A stretch of 64,000 nt of DNA from Peptoniphilaceae bacterium (GCA_910589545.1 CAJUSY010000006.1:1-64000); one strand, 5' to 3'; positions 37,057-46,265 are shown, counted from the first letter of the stretch. The notes: a model not told the origin generated them from the letters alone. A program made the numbers and translations.

Positions 37057-38040
37057 TTATTTCATTTGATTTTTGAAATGAGATTTTAATATTGAATAAA
37101 ATGCTACAAATAAAATTGCTCCTGCTGCAAAAATCACCCAAGTAATTTCCCACCTATTTGTGTATAAACTAACCATAACATATATCGCTGCAATTATAAC
37201 CCAATAAGCTGTTACGTATCCACTTGTCTTTTCTCTTATTTTTTTGTTTTTAAGAGTATAATCTTCGACTTGAAGCAACATATTATAGCTTGAAATTACC
37301 GAAAGCTTTTTAATTAAAATATTTGTCGCTACTGATACTATAATTAATAACAATATCACAGAAGATAATTGAAGTATTTCACTCTCTGTTAAAGATACGA
37401 GTATAACAGGAACTACACATAAAATATACATAATCACAGCAAAAGCTATGGCATTTTTATCTCTTTGTTCAGTCTCTTCCTTCTTCTTTTCTACAATTCC
37501 TTTAACTCCGTATGATAAATTAAACGCTTCTTGTGAAATAAAATCGTATTTTTTGATTAAGTGTGATTTCACTAGTAACTTGTATACACCTATAGCAACT
37601 AAAATAAATAAGATTACAGCGCCTGCTATTTGGAAAGAATCTTCACTAATTATATTCGTTGTCAGTGCTATGATTTGTGTAGCCAAAATTGCTATTGGAG
37701 ACATTATGAATAAACTAACGCTATCTGCAACATCGTTTGAGAATTCTTCATACGCATTCATAAAATCATTAGCATCTTCTGCTGTAATCATCTTTTTGTG
37801 CTCCAACTCTTCAACACTATCATCAGAATACTCAATGTCAGAAATATCATCTTTTAATAAATAATCTGTTTTTACTCCAAAAACATCACTCAATTGAATG
37901 ATCTTATTGATATCTGGAATTGAGTTACCCATCTCCCATTTTGATACAGACTGTCTACTTACTCCTAATTTTTCTGCAAGTTCTTCTTGTGTTAAATTGT
38001 TCTTTTTTCTTAAAAGAATTATTTTTTCGCTTAATATCAT
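37057..38040 (-). CDS. XRE-family regulator with C-terminal membrane domain
   Basis: 327 aa. Lambda-repressor-like helix-turn-helix at residues 1-65 (LTQEELAEKLGVSRQSVSKWEMGNSIPD), a linker, then about five or six hydrophobic helices (about 115-310). The membrane part may sense envelope stress; this is a common architecture in Firmicutes without a defined ligand. AGGAGG precedes the ATG. A dyad lies 79 bp upstream. Confidence 0.82.
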   Translation of the reverse strand: MILSEKIILLRKKNNLTQEELAEKLGVSRQSVSKWEMGNSIPDINKIIQLSDVFGVKTDYLLKDDISDIEYSDDSVEELEHKKMITAEDANDFMNAYEEFSNDVADSVSLFIMSPIAILATQIIALTTNIISEDSFQIAGAVILFILVAIGVYKLLVKSHLIKKYDFISQEAFNLSYGVKGIVEKKKEETEQRDKNAIAFAVIMYILCVVPVILVSLTESEILQLSSVILLLIIVSVATNILIKKLSVISSYNMLLQVEDYTLKNKKIREKTSGYVTAYWVIIAAIYVMVSLYTNRWEITWVIFAAGAILFVAFYSILKSHFKNQMK

Positions 38041-38118
38041 TTCAAACCTCCTTGTTTTTATTAATTTAATTTTATGAAATTATGCAGTTGAATTCTACAA
38101 ACTTTGATTTGAAATTAC

Positions 38119-38133
38119 GCAACCAGTGGTTGC
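38119..38133. promoter_or_regulatory. Dyad upstream of the XRE gene, candidate operator
   Basis: GCAACC-AGT-GGTTGC, a perfect 6-bp dyad. On the minus strand TTGCGT inside it could serve as a -35 box with TAGAAT 19 bp on, so binding would block transcription. Confidence 0.35.
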
Positions 38134-38157
38134 TTTTATGATATTTACAGCTTTTTA

Positions 38158-38191
38158 TAAAAAAACTAGCCCGAAAATCAATCAAGCTAGT
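38158..38191 (-). terminator. Terminator of mrp
   Basis: ACTAGC/GCTAGT arms with a 15-nt loop and TTTTTTT on the minus strand. Confidence 0.7.
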
Positions 38192-38203
38192 CAGTTTTGT
38201 TTT

Positions 38204-38986
38204 CTATAAGTTTTCAATTTTATTGGTAATATTTTCCAAATAATTTGTTCCAACTTCATTTATCTTTCCAGATTCAGTTAATTTTGAAATTTCTGGATTG
38301 ATTGGAAGCTTGCAAACCGCATCGATGTTTTCTTCTTGTGCAATTTTATCAACTGTACTAGTACCAAATACTTCGATGTGTTTTCCACAATCAGGGCATT
38401 CTAAATAACTCATGTTTTCCACAACGCCTATAACTTTTTTGCCCATCATTTTTGCCATGTGCAATGCTTTTTTCACGATTATTTTAACAAGTCCTGATGG
38501 AGACATAGCTACAACAATTCCCTTGATTGGAATTGATTGAAATACTGTCAATGGAACATCACCAGTTCCTGGTGGCATATCCACAAATAAATAATCTAAA
38601 TCTCCCCAATTTACATCTTGATAAAATTGTTTAACAACACCTGCAATCACAGGTCCTCTCCAAATAACTGCATCATCATCATTTGGAAGCATTAAATTCA
38701 TAGAAATAACTTTAATTCCATTTGATGTAGTAACTGGATTAATGTGACCTTCTGAATCAGCAGTCGCTTTTTCAGTCAAACCAAAATATTTTGGTATAGA
38801 TGGCCCTGTTATATCTCCATCCATAATACCAACCTTATATCCTTTTTTTGACATTTCGTTGGCCAATAAACAAGTAACAAGGCTTTTTCCTACTCCACCC
38901 TTGCCGCTTACAATACCAACGATGTTTTTTATATTACTTCCTGTATTTGATTCAATCAAAAAATTAGGAACTTTTTTTTCTGTCAT
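38204..38986 (-). CDS. Mrp/NBP35-family Fe-S carrier ATPase
   Basis: 260 aa. Deviant P-loop GKGGVGKS (28-35), D-x-x-(P/G)-x-D-V-P-like switch (FVDMPPGTGDVPL) and C-terminal CPDCGKH cysteines that bind a bridging cluster between two subunits. ApbC/Mrp family proteins transfer Fe-S clusters to apo-targets, complementing SUF. Starts with a GGGGTG site and stands alone. Short N-terminus, without the DUF59 domain seen in longer Mrp forms. Confidence 0.88.
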   Translation of the reverse strand: MTEKKVPNFLIESNTGSNIKNIVGIVSGKGGVGKSLVTCLLANEMSKKGYKVGIMDGDITGPSIPKYFGLTEKATADSEGHINPVTTSNGIKVISMNLMLPNDDDAVIWRGPVIAGVVKQFYQDVNWGDLDYLFVDMPPGTGDVPLTVFQSIPIKGIVVAMSPSGLVKIIVKKALHMAKMMGKKVIGVVENMSYLECPDCGKHIEVFGTSTVDKIAQEENIDAVCKLPINPEISKLTESGKINEVGTNYLENITNKIENL

Positions 38987-39033
38987 AATTTCACCCCATT
39001 AAAAATTATACCTAAATATTCTCATATAATTTA

Positions 39034-41220
39034 TTAATGTGTCAAGTTTTTGAAGAAATTCTTAATCCTATCAATCAAGCTGATTTTTTTGCTATAATCA
39101 TTATTTTGTATATTTTCTTTTGAATTTGAGTTAATAACCCTGTTGTTCTCATCAGCGATATTTACTTTTTTATTTGAATTTTGTTTTGCCATATCTATTA
39201 GAACTTCTTGGGCAATTTTTCCCTCATTATTTTCAACTTTTGAATATGTTTTATCTGTGTTTAATTTTCTAATTTTAACATCATCGGCAAACATAATATC
39301 CATAAAATTCAATATTCTACGCTTAATGAAATCATCGTAAATTGGAACAGCAACTTCAACTCTTTTTCTGATATTTCTAGTCATAAAATCGGCTGAGGAA
39401 ATGTAAACTTTGCAGTTTTCCCCTTTACCAAATTGATAAACTCTATGATGTTCCAAAAATCTTCCAACAACTTGATAAACATTTATATTTTCAGTCTTGT
39501 CTTTAACTCCAGGAACTATACAACAAATTCCTCTCACTAGCAAATCTATCTTTACTCCTTTGCAAGAAGCCTTGGATAGCTTATCAATTAATTTTCTATC
39601 CGAAATTGAATTCATTTTTAGCCTAATATATCCATCATCTGAAAATTTTGCTTTTTCTATTTGCTCATCGATTAATTTATCTAATCCTATTTGCATAGAA
39701 TGGGGACTTACCATCAAATGCTTGTATTCACCATTCAAATTCCCTATCAAGAAATTATCGAAAAGTTCCTTTGCATCTTCTCCGATTTCTTGTCGAGTTG
39801 TCATATATGAGAAGTCAGTATAAAGTTTCGAAGTTTTTTCGTTATAGTTTCCTGTCCCAATTTGTGTTATATATGAAATTTTGTCATCTTTAATTTTGGT
39901 AATCAAACAAACCTTAGAGTGACACTTATAATGGTCAAAACCGTAAATTATTCTACATCCAGCATTTTCTAGTCTAGAAGACCATAAAATATTATTTTCC
40001 TCGTCAAATCTAGCTCTCAATTCCATTAGAACTACAACTTCTTTTCCATTTTCAGCTGCTTTTATCAAAGCTTTTGTTATTTCAGAATCCTTTGCCAACC
40101 TGTAAATTGTAATCTTGATAGAAACTACAGATTCATCTTCAGCTGCCTCATTCAATAGCCTTATAAATGGATCAATTGATTCATAAGGAAATGATAAAAA
40201 CAAATCTCTGTCGTAAACTTGCTCGATAACAGATTTTTCCTTAGAAAACATAGAAGAATCTTGTGGAGAGAAGTCTTCATAAGTGTATTTTTGAATCACA
40301 TCTTTTGGCATGTCATACACCAAATCAAACAAAAATCCACATCTCATAGGACTTTTAGTAACAAACATTCGATGTTCTGTCAAATTCAAATTTTTCAATA
40401 AAAACTCTTTTGTATCTTCATTTGGAAATTCATTTATTTCAAGCCTTACAGGTCTAAGTCTTTTTCTCAGTTTAATCATCTTCTTCATGTAAGACCTATA
40501 ATCATCGTCAAATTCCAAATCCTCGTCATCATATTCTATATCGGCATTTCTAGTTACTGATAAAATATACTTGGATTCACAATTATAATTATCAAATATT
40601 TCTTGTCCAAATTCCCTTATAATATCTTCAATTAAAACAACCCTAGTATCAGATAATTTTACATATCGTTTTAATTTATCTGGAACTTGGATTAATCCCA
40701 TAAATTGTTTTTTGTTTTTTGAATCTGATGATAATTGAAATAATACGACAATCGCTAGATTAGGAATTTGCGGAAAAGGATGAACCCTGTCAACTATCTG
40801 AAAGCTTAAAATCGGAGCTATTGTAGAATTAAAGTAATAATAAACGAGCCTTTTTTCCTTATCATCCAAATCCTCAACTTTGCAAATAGTTACATTTTCT
40901 TTTTTTAAGTCTTGTCTTAAATCTTCATAAACAGAATCTTTTTTTTCATATAACAGCTTTGAATGATCCATAATACAATCTAGCTGTTCTTTTGCACTCA
41001 TAAGAGATTTGTTGTCAATCACCTTTTTTTTCATATCATTGATGTCGGTAAGACTTCCAACCCTTACCATGAAAAATTCTTCAAAATTCGTATCAAAAAT
41101 AGAAAAAAACTTCAACCTTTCAAATAACTCAACATCTTTATCAGCTGCTTCTTCCAGCACTCTCTCGTTAAATTTAAGCCACGATAATTCTCTATTCTGA
41201 GTAAATGAAATATCGTTCAT
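39034..41220 (-). CDS. ppk1: Polyphosphate kinase 1
   Basis: 728 aa. N-terminal region starting FTQNRELSWLKFNERVLEEA, middle PHP-like helices and the phospholipase-D-type C-terminal halves with the catalytic His in FDHYKCHSKV and the HHRVYQFGKG region. Transfers the gamma phosphate of ATP to polyphosphate. The end has a Lys/Asn-rich extension of about 55 aa (from about residue 672) beyond the PLD core, of no known role. It starts one base after ppx ends, so synthesis and hydrolysis enzymes are co-expressed. Confidence 0.93.
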   Translation of the reverse strand: MNDISFTQNRELSWLKFNERVLEEAADKDVELFERLKFFSIFDTNFEEFFMVRVGSLTDINDMKKKVIDNKSLMSAKEQLDCIMDHSKLLYEKKDSVYEDLRQDLKKENVTICKVEDLDDKEKRLVYYYFNSTIAPILSFQIVDRVHPFPQIPNLAIVVLFQLSSDSKNKKQFMGLIQVPDKLKRYVKLSDTRVVLIEDIIREFGQEIFDNYNCESKYILSVTRNADIEYDDEDLEFDDDYRSYMKKMIKLRKRLRPVRLEINEFPNEDTKEFLLKNLNLTEHRMFVTKSPMRCGFLFDLVYDMPKDVIQKYTYEDFSPQDSSMFSKEKSVIEQVYDRDLFLSFPYESIDPFIRLLNEAAEDESVVSIKITIYRLAKDSEITKALIKAAENGKEVVVLMELRARFDEENNILWSSRLENAGCRIIYGFDHYKCHSKVCLITKIKDDKISYITQIGTGNYNEKTSKLYTDFSYMTTRQEIGEDAKELFDNFLIGNLNGEYKHLMVSPHSMQIGLDKLIDEQIEKAKFSDDGYIRLKMNSISDRKLIDKLSKASCKGVKIDLLVRGICCIVPGVKDKTENINVYQVVGRFLEHHRVYQFGKGENCKVYISSADFMTRNIRKRVEVAVPIYDDFIKRRILNFMDIMFADDVKIRKLNTDKTYSKVENNEGKIAQEVLIDMAKQNSNKKVNIADENNRVINSNSKENIQNNDYSKKISLIDRIKNFFKNLTH

Positions 41221-41221
41221 A

Positions 41222-42121
41222 TTAACCCCTTTCTAATATTTTATTATATACAAATCCTTCTCTAATACCTGTCATGCTGACTCTAATCAAATCTGCATAA
41301 AAATATTTAGCTATTCTATACAAAATTACCATTCCTGGAATTAGTGTGTGAATCCTATCAGCTTTAACCTTCAAAATCAACTTCATCTTTTCTCTTTCTT
41401 CCATATCAATTAGAGAATTGATCAGATTTTTTAGACCATCTAAAGTAATAATAACATTTCCTGATTCTTTGTCGTAATACTCATTGTAAAGCTTTAGACA
41501 AGCTCTAGCACTTCCACCAACTGCACAAACAATTTCATGTTGAACTCTATTTAAATTATTGGACGCTAACATTAACTTAATATCATCTTCTAGTAACTTT
41601 TTTTCATCTTTATTGATGAATAGTCCTTTTGAAAAATTATCAAAAGCAACCAAAGAACCTATATTCAAACTATAAGTACTAACTACTTTTCCCTGTTCGA
41701 AAACTACAATTTCGCTACTTCCTCCACCTATATCAGTCAAAATTCCGCTTTTGGCATCAATTCCAGAACCTAAAAACGATAACTTCGCCTCTTCTTCTCC
41801 GCTTACAATCTCAATATCCATACCAACTTCTGTGCGAACTCTCTCAATAATCTCTCTTCTATTACATGAATTTCTAATAGAAGCTGTCGCTATTGCGTAT
41901 GTATCGGAAATATCTTCAAAATTTGAAATCAAATTCTTAAACTCTTTCAAAGTATTTATTAATTTTTGAATTCCATGTTCATTCATCATCCCTTTTTCGA
42001 TAAATGACGCTAGAGAAGCACTGGATTTTTCATTAAATAAATTCTTTACTTCATCATCAATCACTTTGTATACAGACAATCTAATTGTATTTGATCCTAT
42101 ATCTATAACCGCATAAATCAT
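41222..42121 (-). CDS. Ppx/GppA exopolyphosphatase family protein
   Basis: 299 aa, the short single-domain form. ASKHA fold: DIGSNTIRLSVY at the start, VSGEEEAKLSF, DIGGGSSEI and the AVGGSARA stretch are intact. Hydrolyses terminal phosphate of polyphosphate or pppGpp; in this operon polyphosphate is more likely. The longer C-terminal helical domain of E. coli Ppx is absent, as in many Gram-positives. Confidence 0.88.
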   Translation of the reverse strand: MIYAVIDIGSNTIRLSVYKVIDDEVKNLFNEKSSASLASFIEKGMMNEHGIQKLINTLKEFKNLISNFEDISDTYAIATASIRNSCNRREIIERVRTEVGMDIEIVSGEEEAKLSFLGSGIDAKSGILTDIGGGSSEIVVFEQGKVVSTYSLNIGSLVAFDNFSKGLFINKDEKKLLEDDIKLMLASNNLNRVQHEIVCAVGGSARACLKLYNEYYDKESGNVIITLDGLKNLINSLIDMEEREKMKLILKVKADRIHTLIPGMVILYRIAKYFYADLIRVSMTGIREGFVYNKILERG

Positions 42122-42240
42122 TAAAACACCTCTTATACTTAATTTTACTATATTTTTTCTTTTATAATAAGCGTTTTACAAAAATTTATCATTTTATTAT
42201 CGTTTATTTTACATTTATGGTAATATTTTTTTCAATTTAT

Positions 42241-42266
42241 GTTTATAATCAATAAAATGAGGGTAT
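42241..42266 (+). promoter_or_regulatory. Sigma-B-like promoter of the GlsB gene
   Basis: GTTTAT (42241-42246), 14 bp, GGGTAT (42261-42266), very close to the sigma-B consensus GTTTAA-N13-15-GGGWAW, with the ATG 44 bp downstream. A sigma-A TATAAT also overlaps at 42243. Confidence 0.45.
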
Positions 42267-42310
42267 AAATAACACTGTAAGAAATTATAGTTTACAAGGA
42301 GGTATTATAT

Positions 42311-42565
42311 ATGGGAATTTTTTCATGGATTATAGTAGGAGCATTAGCTGGATGGATAGGCTCTAAAATAACTGGTAATGATGCAAGTATGGGAGCAGGC
42401 GCTAACATTCTTTGCGGTATTGTCGGAGCTACAATTGGTGGCTGGGTAATGAGCATTATCGGAAAAAGCGGAGTAAATGGTTTTAACATTTACAGCGTTT
42501 TAGTTGCAATATTAGGTTCAGTAATCCTACTATCTATAATAAACGCAATCAAAAAGAAAAAATAA
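42311..42565 (+). CDS. GlsB/YeaQ/YmgE-family membrane protein
   Basis: 84 aa with three hydrophobic helices and the glycine-rich turns typical of the family (GALAGWIGSKITG, ILCGIVGATIGGWV). Transglycosylase-associated name is historical; the family is linked to acid or general stress. A strong AAGGAGG lies upstream with good spacing, and a terminator follows, so the gene is monocistronic. Confidence 0.85.
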   Translation: MGIFSWIIVGALAGWIGSKITGNDASMGAGANILCGIVGATIGGWVMSIIGKSGVNGFNIYSVLVAILGSVILLSIINAIKKKK

Positions 42566-42578
42566 ATAGAATTTTATG

Positions 42579-42609
42579 TGGTATGTCTATTTAGGCATAC
42601 CATTTTTTT
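42579..42609 (+). terminator. Terminator of the GlsB gene
   Basis: TGGTATG/CATACCA arms with an 10-nt loop, then seven T. Confidence 0.85.
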
Positions 42610-42686
42610 GATTGTACTCTATTATATTATAGATATTTGATTGATATTTGAAGCTTTAAATTTATTAATGTAAGTTTTGTTAAAAT

Positions 42687-42715
42687 TTGACAAATATTAA
42701 TTATCATATTATAAT
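42687..42715 (+). promoter_or_regulatory. Promoter of tRNA-Ser and SRP RNA
   Basis: Perfect TTGACA, 17-bp spacer, perfect TATAAT, with the tRNA start 18 bp downstream. Confidence 0.85.
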
Positions 42716-42732
42716 TTAACAATATGATATAT

Positions 42733-42823
42733 GGAGAGTTGTCCGAGTTGGCCGAAGGAGCATGATTGGAAATCATGTAAACATTCACGTGTTTCAAGGG
42801 TTCGAATCCCTTACTCTCCGCCA
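42733..42823 (+). tRNA. tRNA-Ser (anticodon GGA)
   Basis: 91 nt type II tRNA. Acceptor GGAGAGT/ACTCTCC, discriminator G and encoded CCA; anticodon stem CATGA/TCATG holds loop TTGGAAA with anticodon GGA at 42768-42770; a long variable arm is visible; T-arm contains the usual GGTTCGAATCC. It is not selC, whose anticodon would be UCA. Confidence 0.95.
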
Positions 42824-42825
42824 TG

Positions 42826-43088
42826 CACTAGATGGGGAATTAGCGATGCCCTGTAACCTGCAATCGCTACAGCAGGATTGAATTCCCGAGCGAGGGATTA
42901 AAAGTGCTGGTATGAACTTAACAAGTGGTGTTGAGAAGTGGGTCTCACGCAACAGGAACCTGTGAACCTGGTCAGGATCGGAAGGTAGCAGCCATAAGCA
43001 GTTATTTCTGTGTGATGTGAGGGTGCCTATTTTGAGCTAACTGTTAAGGATCGCCTCCGCTTTTTTTAACAGACTCGGGTGTGCTTAC
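42826..43088 (+). ncRNA. ffs: Large signal recognition particle RNA
   Basis: About 263 nt, of the long Gram-positive (Bacillus-like) type with an Alu domain. The Alu-side GATGCCCTGTAACCTGC and the S-domain tetraloop helix (GTCAGGATCGGAAGGTAGCA at 42971-42990) are plain. The 3' part returns to pair with the 5' part, ending near GGGTGTGC. It follows the tRNA by only a few bases and shares its promoter. Ends are estimated to about 5 nt. Confidence 0.9.
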
Positions 43089-43093
43089 ATACC

Positions 43094-43121
43094 TTACCAG
43101 CTTATAGCTGGTAATTTTTTT
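43094..43121 (+). terminator. Terminator of the tRNA-SRP RNA unit
   Basis: TTACCAGCT-TAT-AGCTGGTAA followed by a run of T. Confidence 0.9.
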
Positions 43122-43265
43122 GCAATTTTTCTATTACTATTACTCTCGTTTCTATGTTTTGCAAGGTTATAATCTATTCTATTAACTTTTATCATTTACC
43201 GCATCAAATTTTTTTAATTTTACTAGCACATATTAAACTTTATCTTATTGGATCAAATTTTAGCC

Positions 43266-43296
43266 AAATAAAAAACACCACAATAGTGATGTTTTT
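43266..43296. terminator. Terminator of the AGCS symporter gene
   Basis: AAAACACCAC and GTGATGTTTT pair around a 4-nt loop with one mismatch; U-rich on both strands. The 145 bp between this and the SRP terminator hold nothing I can identify. Confidence 0.75.
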
Positions 43297-43325
43297 TATA
43301 TCTTATAAATAAATCTTGAGTTATT

Positions 43326-44717
43326 TTATAGTGAACCTTTCTTGCCATTTGTTTCATAATGTATGCTCATATTCTTAACGTGTTTATGAAGCATAATTAT
43401 AGCAATAATGTTAGGGATTACCATTAGTGAGTTTGTTAAGTCAGCTGTATTCCATACTAAGTCTACTTCTTGTAAAGAACCTGCAACTATACATAATAAT
43501 ACTAATATTCTGTATGGCCACAAACCTTTATGACCGAATAAGAATCTGATGTTAGTTTCACCAAAGTAATACCATCCAACTATTGTAGTGAATGCGAAGA
43601 ATCCTAATGCTACTGCCAATAAAACCGTTCCGGTTGCTCCAAAAGCTCTAGTGAAAGCTTCTTGTGTAACTAATGCTCCATTAAGGCCTTTATCTGTCCA
43701 TGCACCTGTTACTAAAATCATTAAAGCTGTTACTGTACAAACAACCATAGTATCAATAAATACACCTACCATAGCTGTGTAACCTTGTAATACAGGGTGA
43801 GCTACATGAGCTGTAGCGTGAGCGTGTGGTGTAGAACCCATACCAGCTTCGTTAGAGAATAATCCTCTACCAACACCTTTTGATGCTGCGGCTTTAATTG
43901 TGATACCTAATGCACCACCAAGAGCTGCTTCGGGGTTAAATGCTGCTTCAAATATAAGTTTGAAAGCTGGTCCAATTTTATCATGGAACTTAACCATCAT
44001 TATTATTGCAGCAATGATATAAATCAATGCCATGATTGGAACTACTAATTGAGCAAAGTTTGCAATTCTCTTAATACCACCAATGAATACTCCACCAGCT
44101 AATACTGCAACTACAATACCTACAATAATAGGATTAAGTTTACCACCAGTAGCTGCTACAACACTTGTTGCGATTGAGTTTGATTGAACTATGTTTCCTA
44201 CAAATCCTAATGCGATTACAATTAAAATTGCAAATGCTGTTGACATTACTTTTGCTAATCCAGGATGAGTTGGTCCAATACCGTTTTTAATGTAAAAAGC
44301 AGGACCTCCGACGTAGTTACCTTCGTCATCTTTTTCTCTAAATTTTTGTGCTAAAGTTGCTTCCGCATAGATTGTTGCCATACCTAATATAGCTGCAAGC
44401 CACATCCAGAAAATCGCTCCTGGACCACCTGCCATGATTGCTGTTGCAACACCTGCAACGTTCCCAGTACCTACTTGAGCTGCGATTGCTACTGCTAAGG
44501 CTTGGAATGAAGATACTCCTTCATCTTCAGATTTCTTTTCTTTTGAGAAAACTCCTCCAAAAGTTTGTTTAAATGCTGCGCCTAATTTTCTAAATTGAAC
44601 GCCTTTTGAATAAATTGTGTAGAATATACCACAACCTAAAAGTGCGATCAATAATATGTTGTTACTTAGAAAACTATTGATGGCCACTATGGTATCGTTT
44701 AATGCTTTTTGATCCAT
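43326..44717 (-). CDS. Alanine/glycine:cation symporter (AGCS family)
   Basis: 463 aa, about 11 helices. Shows VAIAAQVGTGNVAGVATAI (the sodium-site motif), GVGRGLFSNEAGMGSTPHAHATAHV and ALGFFAFTTIVGWYYFGE. Imports alanine or glycine with Na+ or H+. Beside the glycine reductase region, glycine is the likely substrate; this is inference. AAGGAGG lies at the start. A glycine riboswitch, common before such genes, is not visible in the 440-bp upstream region, though an 8-bp inverted repeat (TTGAGATA/TATCTCAA at 44739-44746 and 44806-44813) flanks the likely promoter. Confidence 0.92.
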   Translation of the reverse strand: MDQKALNDTIVAINSFLSNNILLIALLGCGIFYTIYSKGVQFRKLGAAFKQTFGGVFSKEKKSEDEGVSSFQALAVAIAAQVGTGNVAGVATAIMAGGPGAIFWMWLAAILGMATIYAEATLAQKFREKDDEGNYVGGPAFYIKNGIGPTHPGLAKVMSTAFAILIVIALGFVGNIVQSNSIATSVVAATGGKLNPIIVGIVVAVLAGGVFIGGIKRIANFAQLVVPIMALIYIIAAIIMMVKFHDKIGPAFKLIFEAAFNPEAALGGALGITIKAAASKGVGRGLFSNEAGMGSTPHAHATAHVAHPVLQGYTAMVGVFIDTMVVCTVTALMILVTGAWTDKGLNGALVTQEAFTRAFGATGTVLLAVALGFFAFTTIVGWYYFGETNIRFLFGHKGLWPYRILVLLCIVAGSLQEVDLVWNTADLTNSLMVIPNIIAIIMLHKHVKNMSIHYETNGKKGSL

Positions 44718-45158
44718 AATATTTCCTCCTTAAATTTTTTTGAGATACTTGAAAACCTTTATTGTGATTATATTATGATACAACAAATTTTCTCTCAAAT
44801 TTGCTTATCTCAAGCAATTTATCGGTTTTACCCTGGATTAATAAACAAATTAATGCTTTTGCTTGAATAAGTAATACTAACCAAATCACCTATGAAAATC
44901 TTTTCATATCTCTTAACTATTATTATACTATGTTTTTAGTAAAATGCAATAACTTTACTAAAATTTTTATTTGTTTACAAATATTTATCGTTTTATTGTA
45001 AACTAATTGCTATATTGTGATAACAGTTTAATTGTTACATTTTTGTTATAATTATTTTTTCCTTCGTTACTAATAGCGCAATAGTGATTTTTTTTAGTGT
45101 TTGTGATATTATTATTAACAGAGTTGTTACTCTAAAGAAATTTAAGGAGTGAATTTAC
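44718..45158. other. Intergenic region between AGCS and trxB
   Basis: 441 bp, very A/T-rich, no open frame I trust. Two extended -10 elements on the plus strand (TGTTATAAT at 45044-45052 and TG-A-TATTAT near 45103) could drive trxB. A small hairpin AGAGT-TGTT-ACTCT at 45120-45133 precedes the trxB ribosome site. Confidence 0.5.
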
Positions 45159-46091
45159 ATGTATGATTTAATTATTATTGGTGCAGGTCCTGCTGGTTTA
45201 TCAGCTGGTCTTTACGCTGCACGTGCAAAAATGAACACTTTGATAGTTGAAAAAGAAAAAACTGGTGGACAAATCACTACTACTGATTCTATTGAAAACT
45301 ATCCTGGCGGAATTGTTGGAGAATCTGGCCCTAGCTTAGTTAAAAAAATGGCTGACCAAATTGACAACTTCGGTCTTGAAATTAGAAGAGCAGATGTTGT
45401 TGATGTTGATTTTTCTGACAAAGTAAAAAAACTTACATTAAAAAATGGAGATGTGTTAGAAGCTAAATCTGTTATTATTGCTACTGGTGCTGCTCCAAGA
45501 AAATTAGGATGCCCTGGTGAAAAAGAATTCACAGGTAAAGGTGTATCTTACTGTGCAACTTGTGATGCAGATTTCTTTACTGACTTAGAAGTATTTGTTG
45601 TTGGTAGCGGTAACTCTGCAGTTGAAGAAGCTACTTACTTAACAAAATTCGCTAGAAAAGTTACTTTATTAGTTAGAGGAGATCACTTGAAATGTGATAA
45701 GACTGCAGAAGATGAAGCAAAAGAATGCGATAATTTATCTATGAGATTCAATACTTCTATTAAAGAAATCAAAGGTGAAGGAATCTTGGAATCAATCGTT
45801 ATGGTTGACAAAGAATCAGGAAATGAAGAAGAATACCACTGTGACGAAGATGACGGAACAATGGGTGTATTCGTATTCGTAGGTACTATTCCTTACTCTG
45901 ATGTATTCAAAGGTAAAATAGAATTAGATGAATACGGATATGTATTAGCTGACCAAGAAATGCACACTAACGTTGAAGGCGTATATGTAGCTGGTGATGT
46001 TAGACAAAAAACTCTACGCCAAGTAGTTACAGCTGCTGCAGACGGTGCTATCGCTGCTACTCAAGCTGAAAAATACGTAGATAAATTCTAA
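45159..46091 (+). CDS. trxB: Thioredoxin reductase
   Basis: 310 aa, small two-domain type. FAD-binding GAGPAGLSAG, redox-active C132 and C135 in SYCATCDAD, an NADPH-site VGSGNSAVEEA segment and the C-terminal VYVAGDVRQKTLRQV. It reduces thioredoxin (TrxA, 4.4 kb downstream), the electron donor of glycine reductase. In other glycine-reducing anaerobes trxB sits with trxA and grdA; here it precedes grdA copy 1. Terminator follows. Confidence 0.95.
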   Translation: MYDLIIIGAGPAGLSAGLYAARAKMNTLIVEKEKTGGQITTTDSIENYPGGIVGESGPSLVKKMADQIDNFGLEIRRADVVDVDFSDKVKKLTLKNGDVLEAKSVIIATGAAPRKLGCPGEKEFTGKGVSYCATCDADFFTDLEVFVVGSGNSAVEEATYLTKFARKVTLLVRGDHLKCDKTAEDEAKECDNLSMRFNTSIKEIKGEGILESIVMVDKESGNEEEYHCDEDDGTMGVFVFVGTIPYSDVFKGKIELDEYGYVLADQEMHTNVEGVYVAGDVRQKTLRQVVTAAADGAIAATQAEKYVDKF

Positions 46092-46120
46092 TTTTCATTT
46101 ATTGAAATTTTCTATAAAAG

Positions 46121-46160
46121 AATTGCAGATTTCTGTTATGAAATTTGCAATTTTTTTTTA
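46121..46160 (+). terminator. Terminator of trxB
   Basis: AATTGCAGATTT/AAATTTGCAATT with one mismatch, followed by a long T run. Confidence 0.8.
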
Positions 46161-46183
46161 TTATGATATTATTATGGTGTCAA

Positions 46184-46234
46184 CGAACGATAGGCGTTCG
46201 ATTGTGGTAATTTCATTCTGCTTATTGAATGAAA
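46184..46234 (+). promoter_or_regulatory. Structured leader of grdA copy 1
   Basis: Two hairpins: CGAACG-ATAGG-CGTTCG (46184-46200) and TTTCATTC/GAATGAAA (46211-46234). Neither is followed by a U-tract, so they are not terminators. They lie upstream of the AAAGGA ribosome site and could stabilise the mRNA or bind a regulator. Confidence 0.45.
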
Positions 46235-46265
46235 AATATATTTTAAAATAAAGAAAGGATGTATT

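Noticed and set aside
42733..42823. tRNA-Sec (selC) for the selenoproteins
   Set aside because: The long variable arm is shared with tRNA-Sec, but the anticodon is GGA and the acceptor stem has 7 bp, so this is tRNA-Ser.
44718..45158. Glycine riboswitch before the AGCS symporter
   Set aside because: I looked for the paired aptamer pattern on the minus strand and saw only A/T-rich sequence with an 8-bp inverted repeat.
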